A stretch of DNA of 64,000 nucleotides. Origin: Phycisphaeraceae bacterium. Lineage in GTDB: Bacteria > Planctomycetota > Phycisphaerae > Phycisphaerales > Zrk34. The notes under the pieces were generated by a model. That model was not told where the DNA came from. It searched no databases and saw nothing but the letters and a program-made list of their open reading frames with translations. The position numbers and the translations under genes were made by a program. Each line of letters begins with the position of its first letter. The first letter of the stretch is position 1. The stretch is from positions 1 to 64,000 of the forward strand of contig JANQHD010000019.1 of assembly GCA_028282805.1 (NCBI GenBank), read 5' to 3'. Shown here piece by piece: positions 17,986 through 26,455 of the stretch.

Positions 17986-18139
17986 GTGAATCGGTGAATC
18001 GGTTGATCGGTCAACTGGTCAATCAGATTGTATTCAGCTAACCCGGCCCGCTGAAGCGGGCCTCGCCGATTGACTGATTGACTAATCGACTGATTGACTA
18101 ATCGACTGATTGACTAATCGACTGATTCACCGATTCACC
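17986..18139. repeat. Octamer-repeat element, copy 1, with 15-bp terminal inverted repeats
   Basis: The element begins GTGAATCGGTGAATC (17986-18000) and ends with its exact complement (18124-18138). Between them are one arm of TCAACTGG/TCAATCAG type units, a GC hairpin GGCCCGCTGAAGCGGGCC (18045-18062), and another arm of GATTGACT/AATCGACT units with an 8-bp period. It encodes no protein. It lies between the end of the lipoprotein gene, whose TGA stop it provides, and the start of the M48 peptidase gene. Related copies are at 45680 and 61389. Confidence 0.85.
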
Positions 18140-19533
18140 GTTCCCAGGTCGATCACGACGTCGCCGTGGCGGTAGAAGTCGACGTTCAGCCGGTTGGCGT
18201 CGATGCTGGTGACGACCAGGCCGTTGAAGCGTTGGGTGTTGCCGATGCGTTTGCGGTCGCCGCGGCCGGGGCTGGCGTACGCGCTGTTTTTGATCTGCTG
18301 CGCGTGGAAGTGGTAGTGCGCCAGCGACGTGTACGCGTCGGTGACCATCTTCTCGGTCGCGTAGTAGATCAGGTCGTGTTTGCGGAGGAACGGCTTGTAC
18401 AACGCCGCCTTGTACGCACCGGTTTCGTCGAGCTTGATCAGCCCGCCGTACTCGGTGGACTTGTCGTGGTGGTCGGCGTCGGCCTGCTTGAACCACGCGC
18501 GGCGGACGTTGGCGTCTTGCATCGCTTCGCTAAGCACGAGGCACGTGGCCAGGTCGGCCCAGCCCAGCTCGCGGTGCCAGTCTTTGAGGCGTTGCGGGTG
18601 GTCGGCGCTGCCGCCGTCGTAGGTCGCGCCCTTGAGGTGGTGTTGCTGGGCGTCGACGCGGGCTTGCAGGCGTGACAACAACTCGGCGCGGCTCTCTCGC
18701 ATCAGCTCGCTGTTGCGCGCGTGCAGGTGCACCAGCACGGGCATGTGGCGCAGCTCCAACCCCACGCGCTGCGCCTCGTCGAGCGCCGCCACCGCCGCGC
18801 TCGCCTTCGACCAGAAACCACGGTAGCTCGAAGTCCGCAGCGTCTGCAGCCAGAGCACCTCTTCCATGTTGTGCGCCACCACGTGCAGTTGCTCGGCCCC
18901 GGCCTTGAGGTCGGTCACCATCGGGCCGGTCGCCTCGGCGCCCCGCAACAGCTTGACGAGCTGTTCGGTGTCGCCGACGAGGCGTACGGTCAGCTGCCAC
19001 GCCGCGGCGCGCTGGCGGGTGTCGGCGGCGTGGTCGCCCTCGTTGACAAACGTCTCGAACACCACGCGCTCGACCGGCCGGCCGGGGTTCAGCTTCTCGA
19101 TCGCAAGCCGCTCCGGCCGTTCGGCGTCGGTGTACGCCACGGCCGGCCGCGCGTAGTTGAGCACCAGCGACGGCGTGAAGTCGGTCCAGTGGCGCTCGAC
19201 GGCCGTGTCGATCAGGTGCCGCAGCGCCGGCCAGTTGTTCATCAGCTTGATGCACGTGGCGAAGTGGCGCTTGGCGTCGGCCTCGTCGTAACGCACGAGC
19301 GCATCGATGGCGTGGGTGCGCATCTCTTCGGGGAAGCCGCGCTGCCACACGGCCTTGCGGAGGTACGCCAGGCGTTTTTCCGAATCGTACAGCTCGGCCT
19401 CGGCCTGACGCGCGGCGGCCAGCCGTTTGTTCGGCGACTCGGTCTTGTCCATCATCACGCCGAGCGGGTTGTCGTACGACTTGGGCCCGCACCCGGCGAC
19501 CAGCAGCATCACGAGAATCAATGAGCGTTTCAC
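18127..19533 (-). CDS. Unknown lipoprotein
   Basis: The 468-residue protein starts at GTG 19533 with the strong site AGGGAGG. The signal peptide ends in the clear lipobox LLVAGC, so it should be lipid-anchored at Cys15. The rest is helical and charged with no family that I recognise; the C-terminal part has AHYHFHAQQIKNS and a strand-rich end FNGLVVTSIDANRLNVDFY, which could be a small separate domain. The last codons (Val-Asn-Arg-stop) lie inside the octamer-repeat element, so the original C-terminus may have been changed by its arrival. Confidence 0.75.
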   Translation of the reverse strand: MKRSLILVMLLVAGCGPKSYDNPLGVMMDKTESPNKRLAAARQAEAELYDSEKRLAYLRKAVWQRGFPEEMRTHAIDALVRYDEADAKRHFATCIKLMNNWPALRHLIDTAVERHWTDFTPSLVLNYARPAVAYTDAERPERLAIEKLNPGRPVERVVFETFVNEGDHAADTRQRAAAWQLTVRLVGDTEQLVKLLRGAEATGPMVTDLKAGAEQLHVVAHNMEEVLWLQTLRTSSYRGFWSKASAAVAALDEAQRVGLELRHMPVLVHLHARNSELMRESRAELLSRLQARVDAQQHHLKGATYDGGSADHPQRLKDWHRELGWADLATCLVLSEAMQDANVRRAWFKQADADHHDKSTEYGGLIKLDETGAYKAALYKPFLRKHDLIYYATEKMVTDAYTSLAHYHFHAQQIKNSAYASPGRGDRKRIGNTQRFNGLVVTSIDANRLNVDFYRHGDVVIDLGTVNR

Positions 19534-19667
19534 GACGGCCTCCCTGATCGTGTTTCGGGCATTCTAACCCAATCGCCGCGGGGTTTTGACGACCGAAGCG
19601 GTGACGGTTGAAACCCGGCGGTTTGCTCGCTTTAATGGGCCGACCCCCAGCGCCTTGGAGCACCCGA

Positions 19668-20255
19668 ATGACGGATCAAACCCCCGCAAGCACGCCCGGC
19701 CAAACCCCCGAGCCGACCGACCAGCCCGAGCACCCGACGCTCGCGGCGATCAAGGCAAAGTTCGCCGGCCGGGGCCTGAAGGTCGCCGTCTACCGCGGCC
19801 AGACCAACCTCGTCTGCCCCGCCGAGCTTCTGCACGACCTGCTGCAAATGCTCCGCGACGACGAGGGCTACGACTTCCTCTCCGACGTGTTCGCCATCGA
19901 CTACCTCGGCCACCCCGACGCCGAGGCCCGCTTCGGCGTGGTCTACAACCTGGTCAACACCGCCCAGACGCTGCGCCTGTTCGTCAAGGCCCACCTCGAC
20001 CCCACGCTCGACACGACCGGCACCGAGGAAGACCCGGCGCTGACCCTGCCCACGGTCACCGACCTCTGGCCCGGCGCCGAGTGGAACGAGCGCGAGGTGT
20101 TCGACATGTTCGGCATCCGCTTCGAAGGACACCCGGACCTGCGGCGGATCCTCACGTGGGAATCGTTCCCCGCCCACCCGCTGCGCAAGGACTACCCCCT
20201 GACCGGCCGCGGCGAACGCGAAGACTACCGCGTGCTCACCCGCGACAGCGCCTAA
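19668..20255 (+). CDS. nuoC: NADH-quinone oxidoreductase subunit C
   Basis: NuoC is part of the peripheral arm of respiratory complex I. The 195-residue protein shows FLSDVFAIDYLG, FVKAHLD, the signature WPGAEWNEREVFDMFGIRF and HPLRKDYPLTGRGERE. The ATG at 19668 is chosen over one 20 codons upstream because TTGGAG lies just before it and the earlier codons look non-coding. No other nuo gene is in the window, so the complex I genes are dispersed or this is an extra copy. It is divergent from the unknown lipoprotein. Confidence 0.95.
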   Translation: MTDQTPASTPGQTPEPTDQPEHPTLAAIKAKFAGRGLKVAVYRGQTNLVCPAELLHDLLQMLRDDEGYDFLSDVFAIDYLGHPDAEARFGVVYNLVNTAQTLRLFVKAHLDPTLDTTGTEEDPALTLPTVTDLWPGAEWNEREVFDMFGIRFEGHPDLRRILTWESFPAHPLRKDYPLTGRGEREDYRVLTRDSA

Positions 20256-20370
20256 AACGCCCAACCGATCGCCAACGCGAAACGGCCGCAGCCGTGCGGT
20301 TTAATCGTGACCCAGAACGCCGCCGCGGGGCGTCGTGTTATACCAGTCACAAACCGAAACGAGGTGGGCG

Positions 20371-21783
20371 ATGCGGTGGCGAGCGGGCTTGTGGGTGTTG
20401 ATCGCGGTGTGCTTCATGGGCGTAAGCCCGGCGTGCGCGAGGGGGTTGCCGAACATCGTGGTGTACCTGTCGGACGACCATTCGCAATACGACTCGAGCC
20501 TGTACGGCAACGACAACATCCCCACGCCGAACTTCGAGAAGATGGCCGCGGAGGGCATGGTGTTCACGCACGCGTTCGTCGCGTCGCCGAGCTGCGCCCC
20601 GAGCCGGGCCGCGATGCTCACCGGCCTCATGCCCGCGCGCAACGGCGCCGAGCGCAACCACACCTTCCCCCGCAAGGGCACGCGCAGCCTGGTCAACGAC
20701 CTCAAAGCCCGGGGCTACGAGGTTGTCGCGTTCGGCAAGGTTGCGCACGCCAACAAGCCCGTCTTCGGCTTCGACCACATCAGCAAGCCGAGCTCGATCC
20801 CGCAACTCCGTAAAAACGTCGCGGCGTACTTGGCCAGGCGCAAGTCGGATCAACCGCTGTGCCTGTTCGTCGGCACGAGCAACCCGCACGTGGCCTGGCC
20901 CGAGCCGTTCAGCTTCGACCCCGCTGAAGTCGAGTTCCCGCCGATCCATTTGGACACGCCCGAGACCCGTCGGCACCGCGCCGCGTACTACGAAGAGATC
21001 CGCGAGCTCGACGCCTACCTCGGTGAGCTGCGCACGCTGGCCTACGAAAAGCTGGGCGACGACGTGCTGTTCATCCACTCGTCTGACCACGGCTCACAGT
21101 GGCCGTTCGGCAAGTGGACGCTCTACGACTACGGCACGCGCGTGCCGCTGATCGTCAGCTGGAAGGGCCGCGTCAAGCCAAACACAAAAGCCAACGCGAT
21201 GGTCAGCTGGGTCGACCTGCTGCCCACGCTCATCGAAGCGGCCGGCGGCCGACCCCCGCAGAACATCGACGGCAAATCGTTTCTGCCCGTGCTGAAAGGC
21301 GAAACGCACGAACACCGCGACCGCATCTTCACCACGCACAGCGGTGACGGCAACAACGGCGTCTTCCGCAACGTCTACCCCATCCGCTCGGTGCGCACGC
21401 GCGAGTGGAAGCTGATCCACAACGTGCACCCCGAGTTCGCGTTTTGCACGCACTCGGACCTCGACCGCAAAGACCTCGCCGGAGCCTACTGGACGCAGTG
21501 GGTCGAGCTCGCAAAAACCGACGCGCGGGCGAAGGCGATCGTGGACCGCTACTACCAACACCCCGAATACGAGCTGTACCACGTGTCGCAAGACAAGTGG
21601 GAGCAGCACAACCTCATCGACGACCCGGCCCACGCCGAGCTCGTCGCGCAGCTGAAGAAAGAGTTGCAAGCCTGGATCAAGTCACAGGGCGATCAGCTGA
21701 AAGTGTACGGCCCGCCGCGCCCCTTGGATAAACCGAAGACCTGGCACCCGGACTACTTCGGAACACGCGTGATCAAGCAATAA
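20371..21783 (+). CDS. Exported type I sulfatase
   Basis: The enzyme hydrolyses sulfate esters, probably on polysaccharides or glycosaminoglycans. A signal peptide (LWVLIAVCFMGVSPACA) leads the 470-residue protein. Cys75 in SCAPSRAAMLTG is the residue that is oxidised to formylglycine. Metal ligands are visible in VVYLSDDHSQYD and in SSDHGSQWPFGKWTLYDYG. GAGGTG lies just before ATG 20371. Sulfatases are abundant in planctomycetes, and this one fits with the fucosidase at 4075. The required formylglycine-generating enzyme is not in the window. Confidence 0.93.
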   Translation: MRWRAGLWVLIAVCFMGVSPACARGLPNIVVYLSDDHSQYDSSLYGNDNIPTPNFEKMAAEGMVFTHAFVASPSCAPSRAAMLTGLMPARNGAERNHTFPRKGTRSLVNDLKARGYEVVAFGKVAHANKPVFGFDHISKPSSIPQLRKNVAAYLARRKSDQPLCLFVGTSNPHVAWPEPFSFDPAEVEFPPIHLDTPETRRHRAAYYEEIRELDAYLGELRTLAYEKLGDDVLFIHSSDHGSQWPFGKWTLYDYGTRVPLIVSWKGRVKPNTKANAMVSWVDLLPTLIEAAGGRPPQNIDGKSFLPVLKGETHEHRDRIFTTHSGDGNNGVFRNVYPIRSVRTREWKLIHNVHPEFAFCTHSDLDRKDLAGAYWTQWVELAKTDARAKAIVDRYYQHPEYELYHVSQDKWEQHNLIDDPAHAELVAQLKKELQAWIKSQGDQLKVYGPPRPLDKPKTWHPDYFGTRVIKQ

Positions 21784-21813
21784 GACCAAGCTTCGATGGC
21801 GATCACACGACCG

Positions 21814-22359
21814 TCACTCTTCCGCTTTCGCCCACACGCCGCGCCGGGCGGCCCTGGCCTCGGCCTCGGCGGCCTTGAACTGCGCAGCGTGCTTGCCCTC
21901 GCCGTACTGCGTGAAGAACGGCGCGGCGCCCCGGCGGACCATCTCGACGTTCAGGTTCTCGCCGTCTTCGTTGCGCAGGTACGCGATCAGCCGGTTGGAC
22001 CGGTCTTGGTAGGGTTTCGCGTTGTCTTCGAACTCAATACGGATGTACTTGCCGTAGGCCAGGTCGGCCAGGGCATTGAGCGCCTCGTTGCCGCCGGGCC
22101 TGTCCTTGAACGGCGTGTCGACGCGGTTGAGCCGCACCGAGAACTTCAGCGGCATCGGCGGCCGCCACAGCACGGTCAGCTCGTCGCCGTGCTGCACGGT
22201 CAGCACCTTCGCCAGACCTTTTTCGAGCTTCGGGTCGGCGGGGGCTTTGTTTTCCGTGGCGCGGGCGGCGGGTTCTCTGTCGAAACGCGCGATCGCGATG
22301 CCGACCACCACCCCGCAAACAAACACGGCCACGGTCGCGATGGGTAAACGTCGGTTCAT
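21814..22359 (-). CDS. Membrane-anchored SNase-like (thermonuclease) domain protein
   Basis: The 181-residue protein has a signal-anchor (about residues 7-24) followed by an SNase-fold domain: VQHGDELTVLW, VRLNRVDTPFKD, YQDRSNRLIAYL and MVRRGAAPFF in the usual order, ending with the AEAEARAARRGVW helix. The arginine, aspartate and glutamate positions of the active site appear to be present (Arg76 or Arg79, Asp81, Glu92, Arg123). It could be an extracytoplasmic nuclease. It converges on the sulfatase gene. Confidence 0.78.
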   Translation of the reverse strand: MNRRLPIATVAVFVCGVVVGIAIARFDREPAARATENKAPADPKLEKGLAKVLTVQHGDELTVLWRPPMPLKFSVRLNRVDTPFKDRPGGNEALNALADLAYGKYIRIEFEDNAKPYQDRSNRLIAYLRNEDGENLNVEMVRRGAAPFFTQYGEGKHAAQFKAAEAEARAARRGVWAKAEE

Positions 22360-22554
22360 GGGTTGGGCTCCCTTGGATCAGGCGAGCCCACATTATACCC
22401 CCAGATGATGCGTACCACCGACGCCCCCCGATTGTACGTGCGGGCTTTATCATCATCATTTCAGGTTCAAACCCCACAATCAATTTTAACTTAAAAGTTA
22501 ATGATTCAGCAGGGCAACCCCTATTGCGGCGCATTCGATGGGTGTGAGGTGCTG

Positions 22555-22577
22555 ATCGTTTTTAGACTAAAAACGAT
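22555..22577. repeat. 23-bp palindrome, copy 1
   Basis: The half-site ATCGTTTTTAG is followed by a central A and then by the exact complement. It is perfect apart from the centre base. Identical DNA occurs at 22731 and a copy with one change at 53174. It could be a protein-binding site or a small hairpin. Confidence 0.8.
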
Positions 22578-22730
22578 AAAGATCGGGAGGGCGATCGATA
22601 TGGTGTCGTGGGGGTGGAGAAGGCGGTGTGGCGCGGCGTGACGTGGTGTTGAGGGTGGCGGTCGCGCTAAGCCGCGAGCGGCTCTGAAAGACGAACTCGG
22701 TTTTGCGTCTGTGCGATCGGTGTTGTCGTC

Positions 22731-22753
22731 ATCGTTTTTAGACTAAAAACGAT
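22731..22753. repeat. 23-bp palindrome, copy 2
   Basis: This is identical to the palindrome at 22555. It stands 80 bp beyond the stop codon of the peroxidase gene and starts the second of two related segments. Confidence 0.8.
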
Positions 22754-22832
22754 ATGAGATCACAAGGCGGTGCGGTGCCGTGGGGGTGGCGCGGTGCAGC
22801 GCAGCGTGGCGTGATGTTGGGGGCGGGGCAAG

Positions 22833-24527
22833 CTAAGCCGCAAGCGGCTTGCGGTGGCGGCACAGCGCGGCGAGGCCGGCGAGCGCCAGCAGCGCCGCGG
22901 CCGTCGGCTCGGGCACGACGAACACGTTGTCGGGCATGTCGGTCATCGCGGTGTTGCGGGCGATGATGTCGCCCAGCGTTGTGTCGCCCAGCGCCGCGAG
23001 GTCGTACAGGTCGGCGAGCATCGCGTCGTTCTGGTACCAGAACCGGTCGCCGTCGCGCAGCGCGGTGAACTGATCGATCATCACCATGCGGATGGTTTGG
23101 CCGACCGCGCCGGCGCCGTGGTGGGGCTCGGCCAAGCCGCCGACCCACAGGTCGACGTCGTCGACGCTGGCGTAGACCGAGGCGAGCTTGGCCGCGAGGT
23201 CGGCGTCGCCGCCGGTCAGGTCGAGCAAGTCGGTCGCGGGCAGCAGGCCCAGGTCGATCCGCGCCTGGTTATAGCCGGGCAGGCCGTGGTCTCGGCCGCG
23301 TTGGATGTTGAGCGACGCGAGGTCGAACCCGCCGGCGCCTGGGGGGCCGAACAGGAAGTTGCGCACGTCGTCGACGATCATGTTGTCGATCTCTTGCGAC
23401 TCTTGTAAGCAGGCGCCGTGCAGGAACGCGTCGATGCCGTTCGTGCTGACCGCGCTGGGGTTGAAGAACGCGTCGCGCAGCGCCAGCGAGCCGGCGTCGG
23501 TGCCGTCGGGGTTGACCATGGCGATCTCGGGCGACAGCAGGCTGTGGCCGAGGCGGTAGACGGCGGTGGAGAACTCGTTGGCGATGCCGGCGTCGACGTC
23601 GGTCTTGTAGCCGGTGTAGGTCGTCAGCGCACCGTCGCCGAGCAGGGCGGGGAGGAACTCGTCGTAGGTGATCACCTGCATCTGGGCCCCGACGACCTTG
23701 CGCGACGCCTGGTAGACGAACTCGTCGCGGCTGAGCGTCGAGTCGTTGAACGCCTGCACGAGGCCGGCCTCGTTGGCGTCGAGCCGGGCGCCGAACTCGT
23801 CGGCCAGGCGGTTGTGCTCGCGGACGAACAGCGTGTGCATCGACGTGAGCACGACGTTCTCGTTGGCCCGCACGTCGCCGGCGAGGAACAGGCCGGCGCC
23901 GGTGCCGCCGGCGTTGGGCAGGCCGGCGGTGTTGAACGGCAGCAGGTCGCCGGCCGAGGTCTTCAGCTTGCCGTCGGCCATGGTGCGCAGGGCGTTGGCG
24001 CGCGTGGTGTCGGAGCCGTACACGTTCGACGCGTCGATGTACGCGGTGATCTGGTTGATCTGCTGGCGCGGGTTGGCGGCGCTGGTGCCGGTGGCGGTGT
24101 CGTACGTCGAGCGGTTCAGGCCGATGGTGCCGCTGAACAACGGGTCGCCGGCGGGCACGACGATGTCGAACGGCTCGTGCGGCTCGTGGTTTTCCGTGAG
24201 GTCGATGTCGTGGTCGAGGAACTGGCCCCAGACCCACACGTAATCGCTCATCAGGTGGGCGTTGGGCGTCGGGCTGGTCTGCGCCGCGACGGCGTTGGAC
24301 ACCGCGCGGGCGCTGGGCAAGGGGCTAAGGCCGGTGCTATCGAGCGTGCGTGGCGACGAGATGTCGTCGTCGTAACCCACGCCGGTCCAGCGCAGCAACT
24401 GCGTGTCGACCGCGCCCCAGTTGGTGTGGGTTTCGTTGTTGTTCGTGCCGTCGATCGTCCGGAAGTCTGCGTAGGCCGAGGCGTTCAGCAACACCACCGA
24501 GATCAGTGCCAATTGACAACAGCGCAT
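22833..24527 (-). CDS. Exported animal-type haem peroxidase with PEP-CTERM anchor
   Basis: This 564-residue protein belongs to the animal haem peroxidase (peroxinectin/myeloperoxidase-like) family. The distal histidine is His106 in WGQFLDHDIDLT, the proximal one His328 in VYRLGHSLLSPE, and LNIQRGRDHGLPGYN is a strong family block. A signal peptide opens the protein. The C-terminus is a PEP-CTERM signal: VPEPTAAALLALAG, a helix, then RHRKP. Exosortase should therefore process and sort it to the surface. GGGAG precedes the ATG. The region just downstream is partly duplicated. Confidence 0.93.
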   Translation of the reverse strand: MRCCQLALISVVLLNASAYADFRTIDGTNNNETHTNWGAVDTQLLRWTGVGYDDDISSPRTLDSTGLSPLPSARAVSNAVAAQTSPTPNAHLMSDYVWVWGQFLDHDIDLTENHEPHEPFDIVVPAGDPLFSGTIGLNRSTYDTATGTSAANPRQQINQITAYIDASNVYGSDTTRANALRTMADGKLKTSAGDLLPFNTAGLPNAGGTGAGLFLAGDVRANENVVLTSMHTLFVREHNRLADEFGARLDANEAGLVQAFNDSTLSRDEFVYQASRKVVGAQMQVITYDEFLPALLGDGALTTYTGYKTDVDAGIANEFSTAVYRLGHSLLSPEIAMVNPDGTDAGSLALRDAFFNPSAVSTNGIDAFLHGACLQESQEIDNMIVDDVRNFLFGPPGAGGFDLASLNIQRGRDHGLPGYNQARIDLGLLPATDLLDLTGGDADLAAKLASVYASVDDVDLWVGGLAEPHHGAGAVGQTIRMVMIDQFTALRDGDRFWYQNDAMLADLYDLAALGDTTLGDIIARNTAMTDMPDNVFVVPEPTAAALLALAGLAALCRHRKPLAA

Positions 24528-24712
24528 CGCTCAATCTCCCAGGTCGCGGCCGTCGGTTTGGTTTGTCCGGGAAGGGATCGCTCTCGCCTTCCACCATCCA
24601 GGAAACAATATACCACCGCTGGGGGGCTAATCCAGAGAATATGGGATTAAAACGATTTGCGGGAAAGGGTTATTGCGGTGGAAATGGAAAACCTGAACGG
24701 TTGTGACGGCGT

Positions 24713-25564
24713 TTACTTGCCGGCGTAGTCGATGATGCGGCCGATCTCGTTGCGCAGGTCCTTGCGGGGCACGACGCGGTCGACGAAGCCGGCGTCCTGC
24801 AGGAACTCGGCGCGCTGGAAACCGTCGGGCAGTTCCTGGCGAACGGTGTTGGCGATGACGCGCGGGCCGGCGAAGCCGATCAGAGCTTTGGGCTCGGCGA
24901 AGATGACGTCGCCGAGCATGGCGAAGGACGCGGTGACCCCGCCGGTGGTCGGGTCGGTGAGCACGGAGACGTACAGCCCGCCGTTGTCCTGGAACTGGCC
25001 GAGGGCGGCGGAGGTCTTGGCCATCTGCATCAGCGACAGGGTCGACTCCTGCATGCGCGCCCCGCCCGAGCAGGAGACGATGACCAGCGGCAGGTCCTGC
25101 TCGTCGGCGTGCTCGATGGCGTTGGTGAGCACCTCGCCGACGACCGAGCCCATGGAGGCCATCATGAAGTTCGAGTCCATCGCGGCCATGACGGTGCGGC
25201 GGCCCTTGATGTAGCCGACGCCGGCGACGATCGCGTCGTTGCGGCCGGTCTTCTTCTGCTCGCCCTTGAGCCGGTCCTTGTACGGCCGAAGGTCCTTGAA
25301 CTTCAGCGGGTCGGTGGGGGCCACGTCCAGCCAGCGGGGCTCGAAGCTGTCGGGGTCGCACAGCTGCTGGATGCGGGTCTCGGCGTCCACACGGAAGTGG
25401 TGCTCGCACTCGGTGCACACGTGCAGGTTGCGCTCGATCAGCTTGCGGTAGACCATCGCCTCGCAATTGCTGCAGCGCATCCACAAACCTTCCGGCACGC
25501 CGGACCGGTTGGCCATATCTGGTACCTCGTTCCAACTGCGTTGTGTCTGGGCGGCTTGGCTCAT
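24713..25564 (-). CDS. accD: Acetyl-CoA carboxylase carboxyltransferase subunit beta
   Basis: AccD transfers the carboxyl group from biotin to acetyl-CoA at the start of fatty acid synthesis, together with AccA. The N-terminal zinc ribbon uses Cys31, Cys34, Cys50 and Cys53 (MRCSNCEAMVYR and HVCTECEHHF). The crotonase-like core has SCSGGARMQES and TDPTTGGVTASFAMLGD. ATG 25564 gives 283 residues; a second ATG at 25516 (MANRSGVPEGLW) is also possible. accA is not in the window. Confidence 0.96.
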   Translation of the reverse strand: MSQAAQTQRSWNEVPDMANRSGVPEGLWMRCSNCEAMVYRKLIERNLHVCTECEHHFRVDAETRIQQLCDPDSFEPRWLDVAPTDPLKFKDLRPYKDRLKGEQKKTGRNDAIVAGVGYIKGRRTVMAAMDSNFMMASMGSVVGEVLTNAIEHADEQDLPLVIVSCSGGARMQESTLSLMQMAKTSAALGQFQDNGGLYVSVLTDPTTGGVTASFAMLGDVIFAEPKALIGFAGPRVIANTVRQELPDGFQRAEFLQDAGFVDRVVPRKDLRNEIGRIIDYAGK

Positions 25565-25696
25565 GCGGTTACCCGAGCAGGCATTTTAATAAAATCGGCT
25601 CATCGATGTCTAATCGAGCGGGCCCGCCCCTAAAAGACCACACCACCGGCGGTTGTAAGCGGTGGTGCGGGGTTACGCGGGGGATGGAATGAAACC

Positions 25697-26245
25697 TCAG
25701 CGGGCCAGCTCGAAGATCGACTGGGTCCGCAGGATGAAGCCGCCCGAGCCGATCAGGTGGTAAGTCTGGGCGTGGATCTCGTTGCGGTAACGCTGCACGT
25801 CCACCATCGACAGGTTCGGCAACAGCTCGCCGGGCGCCTGCCAACGGTAGGCCATCGCTTCGGACTCGTCGGCGAAGTCGACCATCTCGTTGAACGTGGC
25901 GGTGTAGAGGTTGTCCGAGAGGTTCTCGGTCTGCACGGCGGCGACGAAGCGGATGCGCTCGTCGACGGTCTGCTCGTATTCCTTTTCGCCGATGCAGGGC
26001 AGGGTGTGCTGTAAACCACGCTCGGGCAACTGGATATCCTGATCGGTGACGATCTCGCTGGCGCACCGGCCGTCGGTCTGGAACCGCAGGGCGTGGCCGC
26101 CGGGCATCAGCCAGGCCTCCAGCTCGTAGTCGGGCTGGGTGATCGTGCGGCGGCTCTGGATGTTGAACAGCTCCGGGTGCAGCGCCCGCGAGTAGAGCAG
26201 CATGCGGTAGATCTGGGTACTGGGCGACTTGTTGATCGAGCTCAT
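25697..26245 (-). CDS. DUF2617-like protein
   Basis: The 182-residue protein has LHPELFNIQSRRTI near the N-terminus, DYELEAWLMPGGHALRFQ in the middle and GGFILRTQSIFEL at the end, which matches my recollection of DUF2617 proteins of planctomycetes and actinobacteria. Their function is unknown. The start is set at ATG 26245, with GGACC upstream; the frame extends 23 codons further without coding character. It lies upstream of accD on the same strand. Confidence 0.65.
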   Translation of the reverse strand: MSSINKSPSTQIYRMLLYSRALHPELFNIQSRRTITQPDYELEAWLMPGGHALRFQTDGRCASEIVTDQDIQLPERGLQHTLPCIGEKEYEQTVDERIRFVAAVQTENLSDNLYTATFNEMVDFADESEAMAYRWQAPGELLPNLSMVDVQRYRNEIHAQTYHLIGSGGFILRTQSIFELAR

Positions 26246-26455
26246 GTTCACAGGTCCAATTCTTTGCGGTCGGTTAGGGGCGGCCATCATAGCCAGCGCT
26301 ATGACACCTTTCACGCGCTAAGTAATGATTTCGTTAAAAATTGTGGTCGGTCGGGGTGCTGCCATCCTGGTCAAGCGTCCGGCTTCGGGCTGCCGATAGT
26401 ACTATCGGACTGTTTCGATCCATCTAGGACTTAAACCGCTGTCGTTCACCGCATT

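Larger units (their letters stand above)
22360..22832. other. 473-bp intergenic region with a duplicated segment and palindromes
   Basis: I see no gene here. The first part (22430-22505) is AT-rich and holds an inverted repeat TAACTT-AA-AAGTTA near 22488. The second part contains two related segments starting at 22555 and 22731; each opens with the same 23-bp palindrome and then has a G-rich stretch and a GCTAAGCCGC-AGCGGCT end. The second segment runs into the 3' end of the peroxidase gene. Confidence 0.7.
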
